Below, one piece after another: positions 26,151 to 41,846 of a stretch of 64,000 bases of DNA. Position 1 is the stretch's first letter. Every line of letters starts with the position of its first letter. The DNA comes from Varroa destructor (taxonomy: Eukaryota; Arthropoda; Arachnida; Mesostigmata; Varroidae): the NCBI RefSeq assembly GCF_002443255.2, contig NW_019211454.1, forward strand, positions 58,663,601-58,727,600, read 5' to 3'. The translations under genes and the position numbers were made by a program. Below the pieces are notes generated by a model. That model saw nothing but the letters and a program-made list of their open reading frames with translations, had not been told where the DNA came from and did no database searches.

Positions 26151-29100
26151 ATTTCACTATTGTGGTAAGTTCGTTCTCTCAAAGGTTTCATGGATTTCGG
26201 AACACTTACGACAGTTCCGTTAATTAAAATATTGTACTTAAATCGGCGATAATCATTTAAGTGTAAACCAGAATGGATTTATGCAAACGTTAATGTGTAT
26301 CTTTGTTTGCATGCAATAAGACGTCGCCATTTTCATCAGGGCCAGGTCAATTTTGATAAATATATATATATACGTATTGCTTTGAACTTAAACAACACGT
26401 TCTGGAAAGCCTGCAACATACGCGCTTTGAAGAAAGCAAACGTAGGCAGGCTCACTTGCTGAAAAGCTTCACGTCGTTTAATACATAGTACTGTCGTAGA
26501 ACCTACGAAGGCAATTATTATCCTTCTACAATTGCTTGAATTTACAGATAACTGTTACATTGAAAAGTATATAGTGTATAGCAATAGAAAATAAGGACAT
26601 GCATGCGGTCATTTTGTGGGTGCGTTAAGTGACAGAGCTTCCTCTGTATCGTTGTCAGCAGCAGTCGGTCCTCGAAGCGTAGAAACCTAGCATGCGCCAG
26701 GCCACCTGGTGAAGCACGCTAATTGCATGCACTCGCCCAATCACTTTTTTTTTCTACCTAAAGTTAGTCACGTGTTGGAATCAAGATTTGCGGCTTTGTA
26801 ACTTACAGTCGCAGATGGACCTACAGTAAAGTTCGTGTCTCTTTCAAACCGAACTTTCGCGTTATACCCTAGAATAAACACTAAGATCGCACAAATAGAC
26901 AGGTTGGTTTATCGATAAAATAAGAAGAGTTGAGCGGCGCTAAGATAGACTGCCTTGCAAAGCTGATTAAGCATGAAAGGTTTTCAGAGCAACGGTATTA
27001 TATATTACGAACAGGAAAAAGGCACTTTAGGCCGGAAAGGTCAGAGCCGGTCTGGACAAGCGTTTCTGCAGGCCTTCAGCTGTTGCAGTTACCCCCAGGG
27101 TCCTTGTTTTGTGCTTTTTCAAACAATCGCCTAATAAGTGTTCATATTATTCCGAGCTAGGTGAAGACAAAAATGTAACAGATTAGTATCGCTAAAACAG
27201 AGCTAATCGCCGCGTTGAAACCTTATCGCCTGTGTTTTTATAAGTTTACCATAAGTCCTATATTGTCTATTGGTTCACGGTAGGTAATACAGGGTAGAAA
27301 GTTTACCACAAAAACTCCGCTTATAAATAGCTCGTCTTAATCTCGCTTGGCAGGTCGCTAATAACAGCAGACGAAAGAAACGGCCTCAGATTATCGCTTT
27401 CGCTACTCATGTGGGTGATTACTCAAGGAAATCGAATTCTCTCATTCTCGTTAATTTGAAACATATGTCAAAATAGCTTCAGTATGTCTTGCGTCAGCAC
27501 TGCGGTGCGGGTTAGATTAGCAGTTGCAACGTCTCTTGGGCGCATGTCAAAACGAATACTACGTGATCATATTGAGAGAAGGTGCACGAGACAGATTGAG
27601 CGCAATGCTTGATAGCCATGCCGTTCCTCGAACTGGTACCCACGAACTCGGGGTACTGCAAACATTTTCCACGGATCTATAGAAGCACGGTCGCGCTTCA
27701 GATATGCCTTGAAGAATACTGTTCGAAGGGTGCAGATACGCTAGTAGTGAATAGAGTCGCGGCCGCATGCCTCATACAGTCGAAGTCTGCGGATAGCAGT
27801 GATCGCTTTTGGCACTCTGATATCTCGACTGAGTGCGTCTCATAATTTAAGCATTGTCAGGTCCTATAGAATTCGTGGAGCATTAGATTGCTGGAAACAG
27901 TCCACCGGCCAGCTAACGTATTTTAAGACTGTTGAACGATTGTGCGCCTTTCAACTAGGCACCCTATGACCAGGATTTGGCGCAGCCAATAATAGAAATG
28001 TAAACAAAACATTTTAGCGCTAAGAAGCAGGGTCTGAGAGTTGTGAGTGTAACTAAGGCTTCCTTTCATACGAGAACTACCGTTCAGCTCAACTTTTATC
28101 TTTATAATATGAAAACACCCCCGTCATAGAGAAGGCCTGGCACAATAGCGCCTCGGGGCTGGCCTACATAGTCCATAAAATCCACGCAGCTCTAAAGATG
28201 TCATTCCCCAGGTCTCAACAAGGATCGGTGGATCTGCTCCAGAATGTACGAGCTATGATGATAGCTGAAGGTTCGAGACAACCTTAGAGCTGCAGTTTTA
28301 GGACCCTAGCGATGGCCTTAACATCAGTTATTTAGTCTGTCGGTCCTGTCGTTATATCTCGCCACTTATCTAAATCGATAGTTCAATGTTGGTTTAGTGA
28401 AAGTTTAGCAAAAGGCTAGGTGTGGTACTCTTCTCATAGGCACGCCGTATTGCCTCGAAACTGCCGTTGTCTACCGACCCTTGACTCCTCGCATGCGACT
28501 TCGAAAACGTCAACTGCTCTAGTCGTTGTTCAAGTTTTGCGCCTGACGAAAAGCGCGTACGGTGCATCCAGGTCGCAGTTTACAACTAGTTATTTGTAAA
28601 TAGTTCTATTTCTATTAAAATAAAATTTTGCTTTTTTGGTCGCCTTTGGGACGTCGCTATTTTTCTATCTAGTTATAGCTCATCATAACGGTGGGAACAG
28701 ATGCTGCCCTATGCCGAAAAAGCCTGCCATAAGTAGAACGACCGTTATAGCCATTCTGTGTGCTGTCTCAACATCGTATTCTAACAGGCCCTTAATCAAA
28801 GAGGCCAATTACAGTTGAGTAAGCTCCGAAGAGTGAAGTCATCTTGCCGTTGGTGCCTTTTAAGAGCTCCATTAACTAACCCGCATTCGAGTGCAATGCT
28901 GGAGTAGAATATATGGTTTGCGCCGGGAACGTTTATTTCGAACCAGTAGGTCTATAAGTGCTTTGTATTTTTCATCTGAAACTACGACCTGTTTGCTTTG
29001 TTCACTTTACGACACCCAATTTCCTGGACCACTTGTTCCTATGTTGCAGGAAACGGGCAGGTACGACGAAACAGACGGCTCTTATTTGCTAACCTAGTGT

Positions 29101-30152
29101 AGTAAAGTGACCGTGAGGTTTTTTGATGATAACGTCATCAAGCAAGAGTTTTTTTTGTGCTCTATGCTCGAGCGGATTTAGAGTACTGAGAGTACCTCGC
29201 GATGGCGATGTACATTTATAGCTAGTTCCGGTATTGTGGCGAAGAAATCTAATAAAGTCATTAGGTTTGTCAAGCACAGCATAAACAAGGGACGTGTGCG
29301 TATAGATAAATCCCACAGTTATGACCTAGCAAAAGGGAGGAACTTCAATCGACAGGTTTTACTCGAGCTTTTTTGTTTTTTATATGCAGACATTTCTACT
29401 GTAAATACGTTGCATCTTACGAGCGGAACCTCACTAGACACGCCTGTTGAGCATTATCACCACACAGCTAGAAAAGTGTACGTAGAAACCTCAGCATTTT
29501 CGCACGATACGGCAGTGGCAGGACACCGATAGTTCTAGAAAACGTAGCACCCACAGCAGAAAAAGCAATTTTCTCTTTAACCATCTGGCAAATAGCTTAT
29601 AAAGTGCGAAAAAGGAATTAGGGTTAACTCCGAACGGAGCGATGCTATGGGCGGAATTATACAGAGAGGTACCAATTCCGCCTTGGAAGTTACCGTTCAA
29701 TAAAACGTAGTAATTGTACAGAACTCTTCGCGGTGCGGACAGTGATCTGCTTCAGTGAACAGAATTTGTTTATAATACCAGCGGACGGGCGGTAGATTCC
29801 ATTACAGCTTTCCAAGGTTTTCGCTCCTATAGAGTTTCATTATTTACATTCCCACTTAATAAACGTTGGGTGTTATTTTTTAGATCGTTTAATTTTTCTT
29901 TTTTAAATCGATTACTATCTTACAATTCACAGTTTATAGAGGAAAACGTTAGTCGTTGTTTGTTTATTGATATATAAATTATTTGTTTACATATATAAAC
30001 GTATGGTATCAAGGGTACGGGTATCGGGCTTGACCGAGTCTGTAGATTTGATGTGTATTGCCGCTCGGTAGCTTAGGCATACGCATGCCTCCGTGGATAA
30101 AGGTCCTGCCAAGATGTGAGCTGACTTGAAAGGGTTTTCCTCTCTTTGACGA

Positions 30153-30172
30153 GTATATATATATACATATAT
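30153..30172. repeat. Imperfect (TA)n run
   Basis: TA alternation broken by one CA. Confidence 0.85.
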
Positions 30173-33100
30173 AAATGTCCGTAGAAACTCTCCACTCAGC
30201 TTAACTCGAGGATAGCTAAGAAAAAACGGGATTTGCTTATATTAAGAAAAGAAAGTTGTTTTTACATATGTGTTCCTGCGATAGCTGCAAGAAAAAGTTC
30301 GTTTACCGCATGTTCAGTTACGCGGCTGTGTGCGGAATCATTGGCTCACGTAAGAGTAGATATCGTTTCTGACGACGATAGGTAGGTGCGTGCTGAAACG
30401 ACGTATTTGAATCGGAACACTCAAAAGTACATAACTCTGTGCTATTAGAGAACCACCAAATAAAACCTTCTGGCTCATTATGTGCAGTACACTGCAATGA
30501 AGAAATTTAACACGAAGTCTCTCACTGGTGTTCTACGGGTAGGACTTTCTTATCTTTATTCGGAGAGTATATATATTTGCTTTAAAATATACTAGATTTA
30601 GAAATTGCCCTTCGTAACGAAAAATCTATTTTTTATTATCTAGTTTTCCGTTTGTTTCGGTGCTTGACCAGATCATCTGGGAGTCTTAATTTATTCTTCG
30701 TCTGTCAAACGATATCTTCCGTTTTTCTGTTGTAAGGCATTTAACTAAGCATTTTGTTGACAGATAACGAATCCAATTGTTCTCATTGATGGATTCATTT
30801 ATCGTCTCCAATATTTATCTTATATATCGCGCAACCCGAACGTTTTATAAAAATGGACCTGTTGGAACTATATGTAACGCAAGAGCCGCACACCCAGATA
30901 AACCAACTTTTGAAGTATGTTTCTAATCTCAAAATAGAGTGTTCTCATATTTGCTTGTCATCATTTGGAAGAGCATTATCAGTATTCTCCTAAGAAACAG
31001 TTTGACGAGAGTTGGCCCTATCCAATTCGCGGTGCTTCTGTATAGCCCTAAAAAAATGCCTCGGGCCAGATCAGCATCTTTGAATCGTCATAGTTTCTTT
31101 GTATTTCTCTTTGAATACATGAGTAAACTAATCCGTTTACGTTTCCTACCTATAGACATTCCGAAATTATCAAATGTTGCAATAACAGTGCATAGGTTTG
31201 CAAAAGAGACAATATTTTATGTTAATGATGATTATGTTTATAAAATAATTTAATTAAATTAGATCAAACCATCTCCAGAAAGAAGGATCTCAGCTGGGTT
31301 CTTAGGCTGGTTTGCACAACTATACTATGTCGAACCATATTTCCCACGTCTTCGTCCCCGATACGATCATTTTAGCTGTTTAGGTGGTACTTTTCAGATA
31401 ACCACAATGAAGCTTCTCTGTATAAACTTGCTTGTTATTATTATGATATGATGATCATGTAGAAAACAAGCATCGTTTTCTACTTGATATCGCCGCATAA
31501 ATAGTTGTTTGTCCTGTTTGACGTAGCTGATAAAATTCTATTTAAAAATGTGTAGTTATGCTCGTTTTCGAGTTCGGTTGAAACTTCATTCTCGTGTTCT
31601 CTGTGCTTTTCTTGATTGTATAATAAACACCTATTACTGCTTATAGACTCCTTTTTATTAGACTCGAAATTAATATAAACGCATTTCTAAATTATTCTTG
31701 TTACACAAATCGGTATTCTCTTTTTGTACTAAATGCAGTCAATCGTTACATAGTTTCGTTTATTAACGTACTTACGGAATCGCTAGATAGCGCTTTCTCT
31801 TTTTGTTAGTGTGAAAACATTTCTGTTTGGGTATCTTCAGCGATCTGCCGGATGCTGAATATCGCTTCGACTAGCAACGACGGTGCCTATAATCGACAGA
31901 ACATAATTATAAAAGGAAGAAATTTAGACTGAAGTATCTTTTCGTTTATCAAGGGATGAGAAAATAATTTTCAAATCCCGTACAAAAGCTAGATAGCTGA
32001 TTATCATACCAAGTGGAAAACTGTCGACCAAATGAAATTTTAACTCGTAAGAGTTAAAAAAAACTTAGAGGTCACGTTTAAATTACTTCGGAGCTACAAT
32101 GAGGCTGAAGTAGTTAACGGAAGTGTGTCATAAGTACGATTTTCAAGCTAAATTGAGCTCCCGGATCCGGTGGAGGAATTGTTATTAAGCTTGGTATTGT
32201 AAAGTACATCGTTTACATATGCTGATGTGTCTATTAATACATCGATCATTTCATCCATTTAGCCGTCAAAAGAAGGTCTACGCTATTAACTAGGCCCCTC
32301 GAGAGCGTATAGCGTGAATGAAGGATGACTAACGAACGTCTTGATTCTTTACTAGCTTCGACTTGTGAAGTTACCTCTGCAAAATCGATTATAAATAGAA
32401 AAACCGTTACCCCCGTTTAGTTTGTGAAGATGCTTTTGGGCATAATGGATAGTAACGATTTTTTTGAAACACCAATCAAACCTCCGAAGAAATCACCGCA
32501 CATCCTTATATCAGCAGGATTTTATTTGCTACCAGAAGCGCTATATGTACAGTTACCTTTCTCACGAAATTCTGCTTCAGAAAGTTGGTACCGTTCATTG
32601 TTCACTTGCGGTAGTGTATAGTAAGATGTTCCGATGATAATACAATGGTAACGTGCTTGCTTGCTTACTAAATTTACTAAAATAAACGAGGAGCTACACT
32701 TCGTTTCGTGCTGGAATAATAAGCTAGTTATGCTAATTAAAACACTGCTAGACGAAGTATCTATTTTAGTAGATTGTAAGATACTTAATAAACATATTTG
32801 TGTTCGAACCTCGAGCGTTCGTACATCTGCCAGATAGTACTGAAAAAATTGGTTTTTTAGGATCGTATCTTGCTTCTTCTTCTTCTTCGAGTTTGCAAAG
32901 ATTAGGTACATTTTCTATTGCGTTCATTAATTTGTTGCCAAAAGAAGCACCTAATAGCATAAAAGTATAATAGTTTGCTTTCAAATGCAAGCCACACCGA
33001 TTCGCAGGTGGCCTTAGCGGGTTAGAAACGCGCTTTCAAGTACTTGGCGCTCGATCCTCTGTTTCACAACGTGACGTTCAGCCATATGTTGGTTTAAGGA

Positions 33101-36100
33101 GTTTGTCCTGATACGTTATGTCTGTGCTCATGGTAGTTACACTTGAACTGTTACCTCGTCCTACTCCGACATCCTTATTTTCAATAATGATTCAAATTAA
33201 CAGTTTAGTAGAACTAATTATTAAAGTTAGTGGTTGCTTTATCGGATAATCCAAAACTCAAAGCGGGAGAATAATATGAACCTGTACTGACTCAATTAGA
33301 TCTGCTTTATTGATGTTTACCTGGAACGGAATTCTACGTGCCATTTTCTCATCTCCTAAATTGGCTAGGGTTTGATCCTAGCCCCACAGCCTAAAAGTTG
33401 CCTCTTTGTCTATAGTGATCGTCGACGACACCTTTAGCACAGATGTCTTTTGGAACATCAGAAAATGATACACACGCACCAAATTTTTTGCACGAAATGG
33501 CTGGCTTGTTAGACGTATATGTGGTTATATCGTTAACGTGTACCGGATTTCCTATGTCCAGCTTATGCGACGATCCTACTAAAGATTAAAATCGGTGATG
33601 CCTTTGATGACTGATATCAGGTAATGTATCCTTTAACCAACGTATTAGTTATAGTAAGTATGATATATTAAAAATATTACATTATTATTATATTAGGTTA
33701 CAGCAACCTATTGGATATCCCTGTATTTAGGTTTAAATCCACGTTAAGCTAAATCGTTCGCCTGTCATCTTGTGAACCTCGGTAACTTTAGCTTTTATTC
33801 TTTGAACTCACGTGTTCGTTCTGTGAGAAAAAGAGCATTTTCCTACATGCTGCATGCAATATATATACTCAGTATATATTCACAGCCTTAGTATACAGGT
33901 TCGGACACAAACTAACCAGCTATCAGGCGGAGTCATCCGAAATCCACCAGGAATCCACGGACGTCGATCTGAAGAATATTTGCGCGAACGGATCAGTGCA
34001 CAGCATAATTACGCTAGGGATAGTCGTTGACATTTACTACAGTTTTGCTACAGATCTACTTGTACTACCACCATTACAACTACTGATAGACAGGTCATCG
34101 ATAGGTCTGTCGAAGAAACTGTGGGCTGAACTAATTGTGGGACTCGTCACGCTGATGAACACGACGAAGTACCACCAAAAAGTCGCTCCGCCAACAGGGA
34201 CCACATCTGAACAAGCTACATCTATTTGTAGCCACACAGTGCGCGCTCCTTGTGACCTCAAAGTTTTAAAAATAGGACCAACGGTCCTGTGGTTTGTGGC
34301 CACCGAATGATTAGGTAACCATATCGTACCATTAAGAAACCCACCTGCGGAAAGGGAACAGGAAATTTAACATAGTCATTCTCTAAGTGCGCTCATGATT
34401 TCCATACAGATTGTTGTCAGGTCTCGATTGCTTAGCCTGTGCCTCTTTTTCAGCCCACCGAACGCTAAGCTTTGCGTCTTGTTTATTTTCACTGCTTTTA
34501 CTTAGTGGCATTACGGCGCGCCCAAAGCGGCAAACCTTAAGAACGACGTATTAGCAGCAAACGGATAGGAAGGATATCCCGAAACAGATAACAGAAGAGA
34601 AAAGAAGAGTCTCCTTATTTTGCGAGGAAGGATTGGCGAATCAACAAGGAATCACCGAGGCAGAATATATGAACAATATTGGCAAGGGCGGACTAGCAGA
34701 TAACGTTATCAAGTTAGGAATAGCACTTCACCATTACATCGTATTATATATAGTCATACACTTAGAAGATGTTAATGTGAGTGAACCAACTTATATAGTA
34801 CTTCTTATTCTCACGGAGCAATACGCCTTCAATCTCTTGTGTTACCAGTAAGTCTTTCCCGATTTTTCCTACAGGTTCGAAATGTTTTGTACATTTCGTC
34901 GATAGCTTGTAGCCGATTAATGTTTTTAAGTGTTCGGCGATTCTTATCAGACTAAGTTGAGTTAGAACTTTCAAATGGATGCATGAGCTGAACTGATTGA
35001 AACAAATTCCTCTGCAATGAACCTTGTTTTGTCGTAATGCCGTACATTTTCTTAATATTTCTTATTTTCGAATCGTAGAAAAATTTTACTATGCGATTAT
35101 ACAGATACAATTAATTGTTGCGGTCAATTACGTCAATTAAGCGTGACTGTGACTAAAATAAGTGACCAGCATTTTTAATAGCTTGGCTAATTGGCTGAGC
35201 CTGTTTTTCGAACGGCCGGCCTGAAAGGGTTCCTGAAGTTTGGTTATATATGTACATACATAGAGGTATCATTTGAGTCAATTATTTAGGCTAATATGCT
35301 ACGTGAATTCATATGTAGGTAGACCTTACAGCGTTGTACATCGTAAATATTACGTATGTGGATTGCGTCCTATTCTATGTGATAAGTTGGTCAGAATATT
35401 AAGGTTAAGTAGTCAGATCAGGTTCGCGCTCTTTTCGGCTAGTCCCTTCGATTTCGGGAATGCGTTCATCCACCACCAGTATGACTAGATATGTGCTAGT
35501 TCCGAAAAAGGCGCAAACCAGCTTGCAGCTAAGGCAAAAAACAGCGCATTATTATCGGTTTTTCCGTGAGAATTAACTATTACCCAATCGTCTTGTTCAA
35601 CACGAATCCTACACAGATTATAAACTTCTTCCATGTATGTTATTGTGAATATACATGGGGCTGTAGCAAAAGCTGGTTCCAACGCAACTCAATGGAAAAT
35701 CGATGAGAGACAAAAGACAAGGCGGCTTTTCGGGTTTACAGATGCTTTTTAAAAGTGCATTTCTGGCGATTCTTTCGATCAGGTCGTTGGCAAAGAAATT
35801 TCACTTGAGTAAGCCTACTATGTGACGTATAATTTGCGAAGCGTTAGGGATACGTTATGTCCTTTGAGTTATAGCAATGTTTTCTAAGGCTAATCAAGCC
35901 AAGAGACTTAATCGGCGTTGTTTGCTTCTCAGTTCACTTAAAATTGAGGCAGCAGATCGTCTTCGCCTTTGCTCAGACGAAGAAATGTTTATTCTTGATA
36001 TAAAAATCTGCTCCAAAATCAGGAATGATCCCTAGCTTGTTCACGATCTAGAAAACATACCAATTATAGTTAGAAGCAAATTTTTTGACGCGGCGCGCTA

Positions 36101-39100
36101 CTATACTACCTTCAGAAAGGCACATGTATCACTGAAGTAGTCTATATACTGCCGTACGAGTTGTCGTAGGACCCTGTGTAGCTAGATTACCGAAAAAAAG
36201 GTCGTAGACTTTCTATCAAGATATACTTTCGTCCATATTAGCGGGTCTGTGCAGGGTTGGCTGCTTGAAAATATGGAGAATATTAGCATGTCCTGGAATT
36301 AATACATATGGCCGCATAATGCACATTTACACGCGATGGGTTATCTTGCGTGAAGCGCTAGAAGAAACCAACAAGTCTTGACGTGACAATGTCGACTCCC
36401 ACCATAACGAAGGTGTTCGAAGATTTGCGAAGGTCAGGCGAGTCTGTTAGCAGTTTATATTCTGAATCAAAGCTGTAACTTCGAAGCATGATGGCTATGC
36501 TGAATAAGCATCGTTATCAAGACGTACACTTTTAGTACATGCAAAAAAAATTCGTTAATTCTCATCTGTTTTTGCTTGAAGACTATCTTAAAAAGGCAAT
36601 ATAATTAAAAGTCTGAATTAAATCTACCTACGTGGTATATCCAGAGCATATTAGCAACGCTGTTTACCACCGTGTTCATTCAAATAATTTCAAGCACTAT
36701 TATCGAAGTACTCTGTAGAATATTAGTAATATAGTATTATAGAAACATAAAAAGGGTTATAGGGTGCTCATGTTGAAACTTATGGCATAGTTACGTCTCT
36801 GTTTAGTTCAGTAATCTGTATGGCTCCCACTGCATTAGCAGATGTAAAAATGTAAGATTGCCCCTTCTTACGAAACAATTGTTTTCAAACGGATAAAGGG
36901 CTTTTTTCAAATTGTTTTACCTTATCTTGCTTATGCAGGTTGGAAACTATAACCCTTTTTTGCTTGATAGCTAAACAGACAACACTGAATATAATATGAA
37001 GTAAAATATATTTTATTTTAAAGTCCTATTATCTCATTGTGTTAATTTCATACGGTTATTCCGTATTTCATTCGGAAACGGGCGAGAAATGTCAATAGCT
37101 TTTTCCTTCCTCGGACGACTATGATTTTACTCTTTTCTATATAGAAATAGTGTGCATTTTGGTGTGTGTGATTTTTTTTAACTCCGCTGCGCACTTACCG
37201 TAATTTTAAATATTCGAATTACCCTTATTTACAGCGCACATTCTCTTTTGCTCTCTCAGCCTCCCCTCATTATGGTCGAACGATCAGAGATCATTTGTTA
37301 TTTCTTAGCATCCGTGTTTTTGAAAGTGCCCGCCACGCTATTTTTGCGATTGCATTGTTTTTATCATGTCAACAAGAAATTATATTATCATATGTGTCAA
37401 CGGCAAATACTCTCCGCAGCAAAACGCAACTTAATAAACAAACAACTGATGAAGAATAGCTAGCGATTCTTGACAAATATGTTTCAATGAGTACGCTCTT
37501 TCTCACATTAGTTGTCACCTCACACCCTACTGAGATCGTCCTCACTACCAACAATACTTATATGTATATAAGAGCCTTACATGCGCATATACGTTATTGT
37601 ACTTATGTGGTAAGTATTCGAGACAATATGACCTTCGCGGTGTATCCTAAATCCAATAGGCAATATCATAGATGCAGTCAGACACGTCTATTTACTAACA
37701 GTCTTTAAAAATTTAGATCTTCATCTCTATTGTAATTTTGGCATTATCTTTTTTAGTCGTATTGGCTTTTCGTTTTGTGTGATATGTAAGCGTCTACTTG
37801 GAAGAGCTAGTGCGTGCTGTTGGTGTTCTGAAGTGTTTTTCCGTTTTCCTAAATTTCAGATCAGACTCGAATCTGGATACGTTAACAATAGACAATATTC
37901 ATATATACAATCATAATTATAGCAATGTATTGTAATAACAATGATACGTACAGCTCTAGCAAGCACATGCAGTAACTCCTAACTTGGCCAGGTTCCTAGT
38001 GGCAATTGTAGATTCCTTTTCTAACGGTACCGTAAAAAAATTAGTAAAAACAACCATTCAGTATTGCGCTATACATGTGATTATATGCGACTAATGCTAC
38101 TAGATCTATGATAATATTTCTATTTTTTGTTGCTTAGAGAGATCATAACCATCGTCATTACCTTCATCGGCATCACCATTACGATTATCGCTAGCATAGC
38201 GAAAAACAAAAGGACGCAGTATAAGAGAACGCTAACTTGGCAGATCTGCGTGCCAACCTCATCTTGTTTTCGGTTTGTTCCGTGGCGGCTTCTCCTCAGT
38301 GCTTCGTTCCTTGCGGGTTGCCATTCTTTTCTACACTGCTATCCAGTCTGTCAACTGTGCATAGCACACATAAGGACAAGGAAACTCTGGCGCCCTCAAA
38401 CGCAGTAACTATTAGCTGAAGGACAACGATCTGGCGATGAGTCAACGATCGATTGAGATGTTTAACCGTCCCTTCCATTGATCTTTCCCACCGGTAGTTC
38501 CTTGTTTAGTTCCATCTTGCTCGTGCAGCTTATTGTGTCTAGTGACGACGTGGAACATTTTTATTTGCGGAAGCTAATTTTCTTCTAAGTAGGTTAATAT
38601 CTGGTTTCAACTCTCCTTTCCATCTATTGTTTTTTCGTTTGTGCCAGATTCCATTTTTAACTTTATGCGATCAAATCTGTCAAAGTGCCATAATACGTAT
38701 GTCCATGTAAGTTGTGATTCGATGTATAGGTAAGAACTTAGAAAGATACTTGAGTTTAATTATCGTCCAGATACTTTGGCTGTAAGTGGTGACAATGCAC
38801 TTCAGCAGTGACAAGTCTAACTGCTTGACTTTTGTCGTTTACTTTTTTAAACTAAAAATACGTCGATTCGTCATGAGTTTATACTCTACCATTGATGAAT
38901 TGAGGTAAAATTGTCATGCTGGACAATGAAAAAGTACGTGTCCAAGTATGTAAATACGTGTGTATATTTAGTCCCATTTTGTGGCTTCTTTTTGCTACCG
39001 CTGCAAGCACCACAGTCCACCACAGCGCTCAGACAGGTACCGAGGATTGGCGATAAAGCAATAAACGTAACTGGCGCATTTGGCCACACCTTGAGAATAA

Positions 39101-41677
39101 GTCAGTGATGTGTGTGGAGGTGTACCTGTAGTACGAGCTTGATTCAATTCTTGTAGAGACGGCCGCGAAAAACCCACCGTGTATGCATAATCTGCAAATC
39201 TTTTACCGACGTCCGATATATATAAGTGGGCATCGAATACCAGGCTTACGTCTTGAGATCATTTTCCTCTCTCACTAACTTCGGAAAGTGCCCAATTTTC
39301 TATATTTTCATCAGCCGATCGTTACGTCTCAATCATCGCTCTGTTATAATATCGCCGTTTATCTGTTCCTCCGAGCCTCGTAGTTCTCTCTTTTATGCAG
39401 CCATCTTTACTACTATTCTCCTTGCTATTACCGATGTTTCTCATTCTTTCTGTATTTGTCAATAAATGTCTATGAGGTAAGTCTTTCTCGCAGTTAGTCT
39501 GTCTTGTAATAGGTACACGTTGTAGCATCACGCCGGCGTACTAACCGCCGATGGAAATAGCCTTCTGCTTCCCTCGTCCTCTGTCACCAGTGGAGTTTTT
39601 TTCGCTCCCTGAAACATTTTCGTTTGTTTTTTTCTGTTTGCTGCCTTTGGATCTGTGTTTATCGTCTTGTGGGGGTTCCCTTAAACAAGAGTAATAGTCA
39701 GGGTTTTCCTTGGGAAGATTTATAGACGAAGAGGAAAGGTTCTGTTAGGGATTATGTGAAGTGTCGGGTTCATCGGTTACTGGACTAGCTAGTCTGGATC
39801 TTTTTTGGTGTGAAGGGTTTTTCGTGTTTGTAAGAGTCTTCTAGTTTGGCTATTTACTCGTCTTCTTTAACCTATGTACCAAACCCTATTCCATTTTCAG
39901 TCTCCCAGTCTTCATCTCATCTAATTCTCTCTCCTTTGTTGTCCTATTTTCACGCTTACAATTTCACTTCCTTCTAGCTTCGGCCACAAGAGACACTCAG
40001 AAAAATGCTAGCTAGCAGGTAAAAAGTAATGTAAATTTTATCGAACTCACATAGACAAATCAAAATAAAGGTATAAAGTGTAAACGGCAATCTTAGTTCG
40101 CGGACTAGTACTAACAGATGTATTGCATCTCGTCGTCAATAAACAAAGAAAAATTAAAAAATTGTGAGCCTTAGCTCTATGCTTATTATTTTTTTGCTGT
40201 CGAAGATCGCACCACGTGCGTCACCTGTCGCCATATAAGTTCTTCATTACAATCGCTCTATTATATCATTTTACCAAACTGGCCAAGGTGAAGCACGCGT
40301 ATGATACAAAGACTTACTTTCTATATACCTATATATGAAGTCAAGGCCTTCGTCATCACTTCGTCACAACAACACCTAATTTAGCCAAAGCGACGGTGTC
40401 ACCTCTCAAAAAGGTGGCCTTAATAGGCCATACCCGTTAGTATTGGCTTATCATGTTATTGTTGTTGAATAGAAGAAGGAACTCTCGTTATATTTTCCCA
40501 TTCATTCAAATCCTAGCCAAACTCTCAATAATCTATTATAAGCGTTCAGATCTTGTATACTAATTGTAAAATAATAAACCGTTTAGCTCGTCTCTGCTTT
40601 TTGGTCAGCATCACCTTCGGGCATACCTGTGTAACAACACCGATCGTAATGGAATGACGCAAGTTTTCGTATAAATCGTCCTTAAGAACCCGCCCATGAG
40701 TTCGAGTTCAATCACAGTCTTCAATATCACGAAGTGTCTTCATCTTCTTGAATAATCACCAACAGATGAGTATCTATACGCAGCTGGGCTAAATGTGGCT
40801 TTGTTTAAGAAAACCGTTTTATAATCCTTGTCTAACTTTCAGTCCCACGTATCCCGTCCCATATTTCTTATAGTTCTCTTGTATCCTTTGACCAGAAACA
40901 TGACATCTTTGCCAATACGTCTGTGTTATAGTAACACTATTCATTGCTATCAGCTATGACGGTTTACTGGCGTCCACTTATAAAATGTAGTCATCAAAAG
41001 CGTCTTCTAATCACCGCCTTACCTTAATTGGGTTTGAGAATATTATACCGTAGAGTATTTCAATTTGATAACGCGTATACAAAATGAGGTTTAAAATAGG
41101 ACTCATCTATGGGCGCATGGTGTTCTTACGATTACACTTGTCCGGATTCCCCCTTCGCGGAGCCCCAAATATGTTCAATAGCAAATGCAGAATATTCAAA
41201 TGCTGGAAAATGTCGTCAGCGTATGAAGGTGGTGCTGTGATTAACGTTAAAACTATCTTCAATCTATTGGACACCCTTTCAGCGACAATGGCAATAGTGC
41301 AACTGAATTGCCCCGTTTCCCTATACCCAACAACTGGTCTGACGTGCGAGTGCAGTGAGAGATGGCGGCGGACGGCAGGAAAGTGATATTATATTTAGTA
41401 ATACGAGCTTTCAACCTTGCAAACATTTCTGACACGATCGCACCTATACCTACGTAGCTGTACAATGGTCGGCTATGTACACGTACATTTTCCTCTGTCA
41501 GCAATAGATTACATCTACTCTGTGTTGGCTAAATCCTGTCGGTAAACCTATCTATAATTCTTTGTAACTTACTGCAACCATATGTAGGCAATTAGGCTAT
41601 AGTCGAAGACGTCCACTTCTCCACAGATTCACACAGACCCCACTATAGATTTTGATCGTTGTCAACAGCAATGCGCA

Positions 41678-41683
41678 TTTAAT
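41678..41683 (-). promoter_or_regulatory. Candidate poly(A) signal ATTAAA for the receptor gene
   Basis: ATTAAA on the minus strand about 165 bases past the receptor stop. ATTAAA is the commonest variant of AATAAA. I found no canonical AATAAA on this strand down to about 41,000. Single hexamers are frequent in AT-rich DNA, so this is only a candidate. Confidence 0.22.
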
Positions 41684-41846
41684 TGATGTGTTACGTAACG
41701 TTATTTAGATGCAACATCTTTTAGAGAATACGTCGTTTAGGGTGAGCTCTTATTTTGTTTGTTATTGTTTTGACAGCGTTTCTTGTTTAACCGTTCGTTT
41801 CTCCGATCCTGTCTACATGTGGATATGGCTTGAGATTAGGGATGCA

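Larger units (their letters stand above)
20271..41677. other. Long gene-poor stretch
   Basis: About 21 kb without a recognisable coding region. The longest open frame is 129 codons (32911-32522, minus), low in complexity at its start and without known motifs. Notable non-coding content: an 18-bp tandem duplication (21759-21791), a poly-T run (22050-22065), perfect inverted repeats (24963-24990 and 26119-26150), TA runs near 26360 and 30155, and a pyrimidine-rich plus strand from about 39.2 to 40.0 kb. It could be intergenic or a giant intron. Confidence 0.5.

Noticed and set aside
32522..32911. 129-codon minus-strand open frame
   Set aside because: No known motif; a poly-Lys start from a TTC-rich tract. 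A frame of this length is expected by chance in 64 kb of six-frame AT-rich sequence.
33361..33400. tRNA T-arm-like hairpin GGCTAGG..CCTAGCC
   Set aside because: The 7-bp stem and loop are real, but no A box or acceptor stem lies at tRNA spacing.
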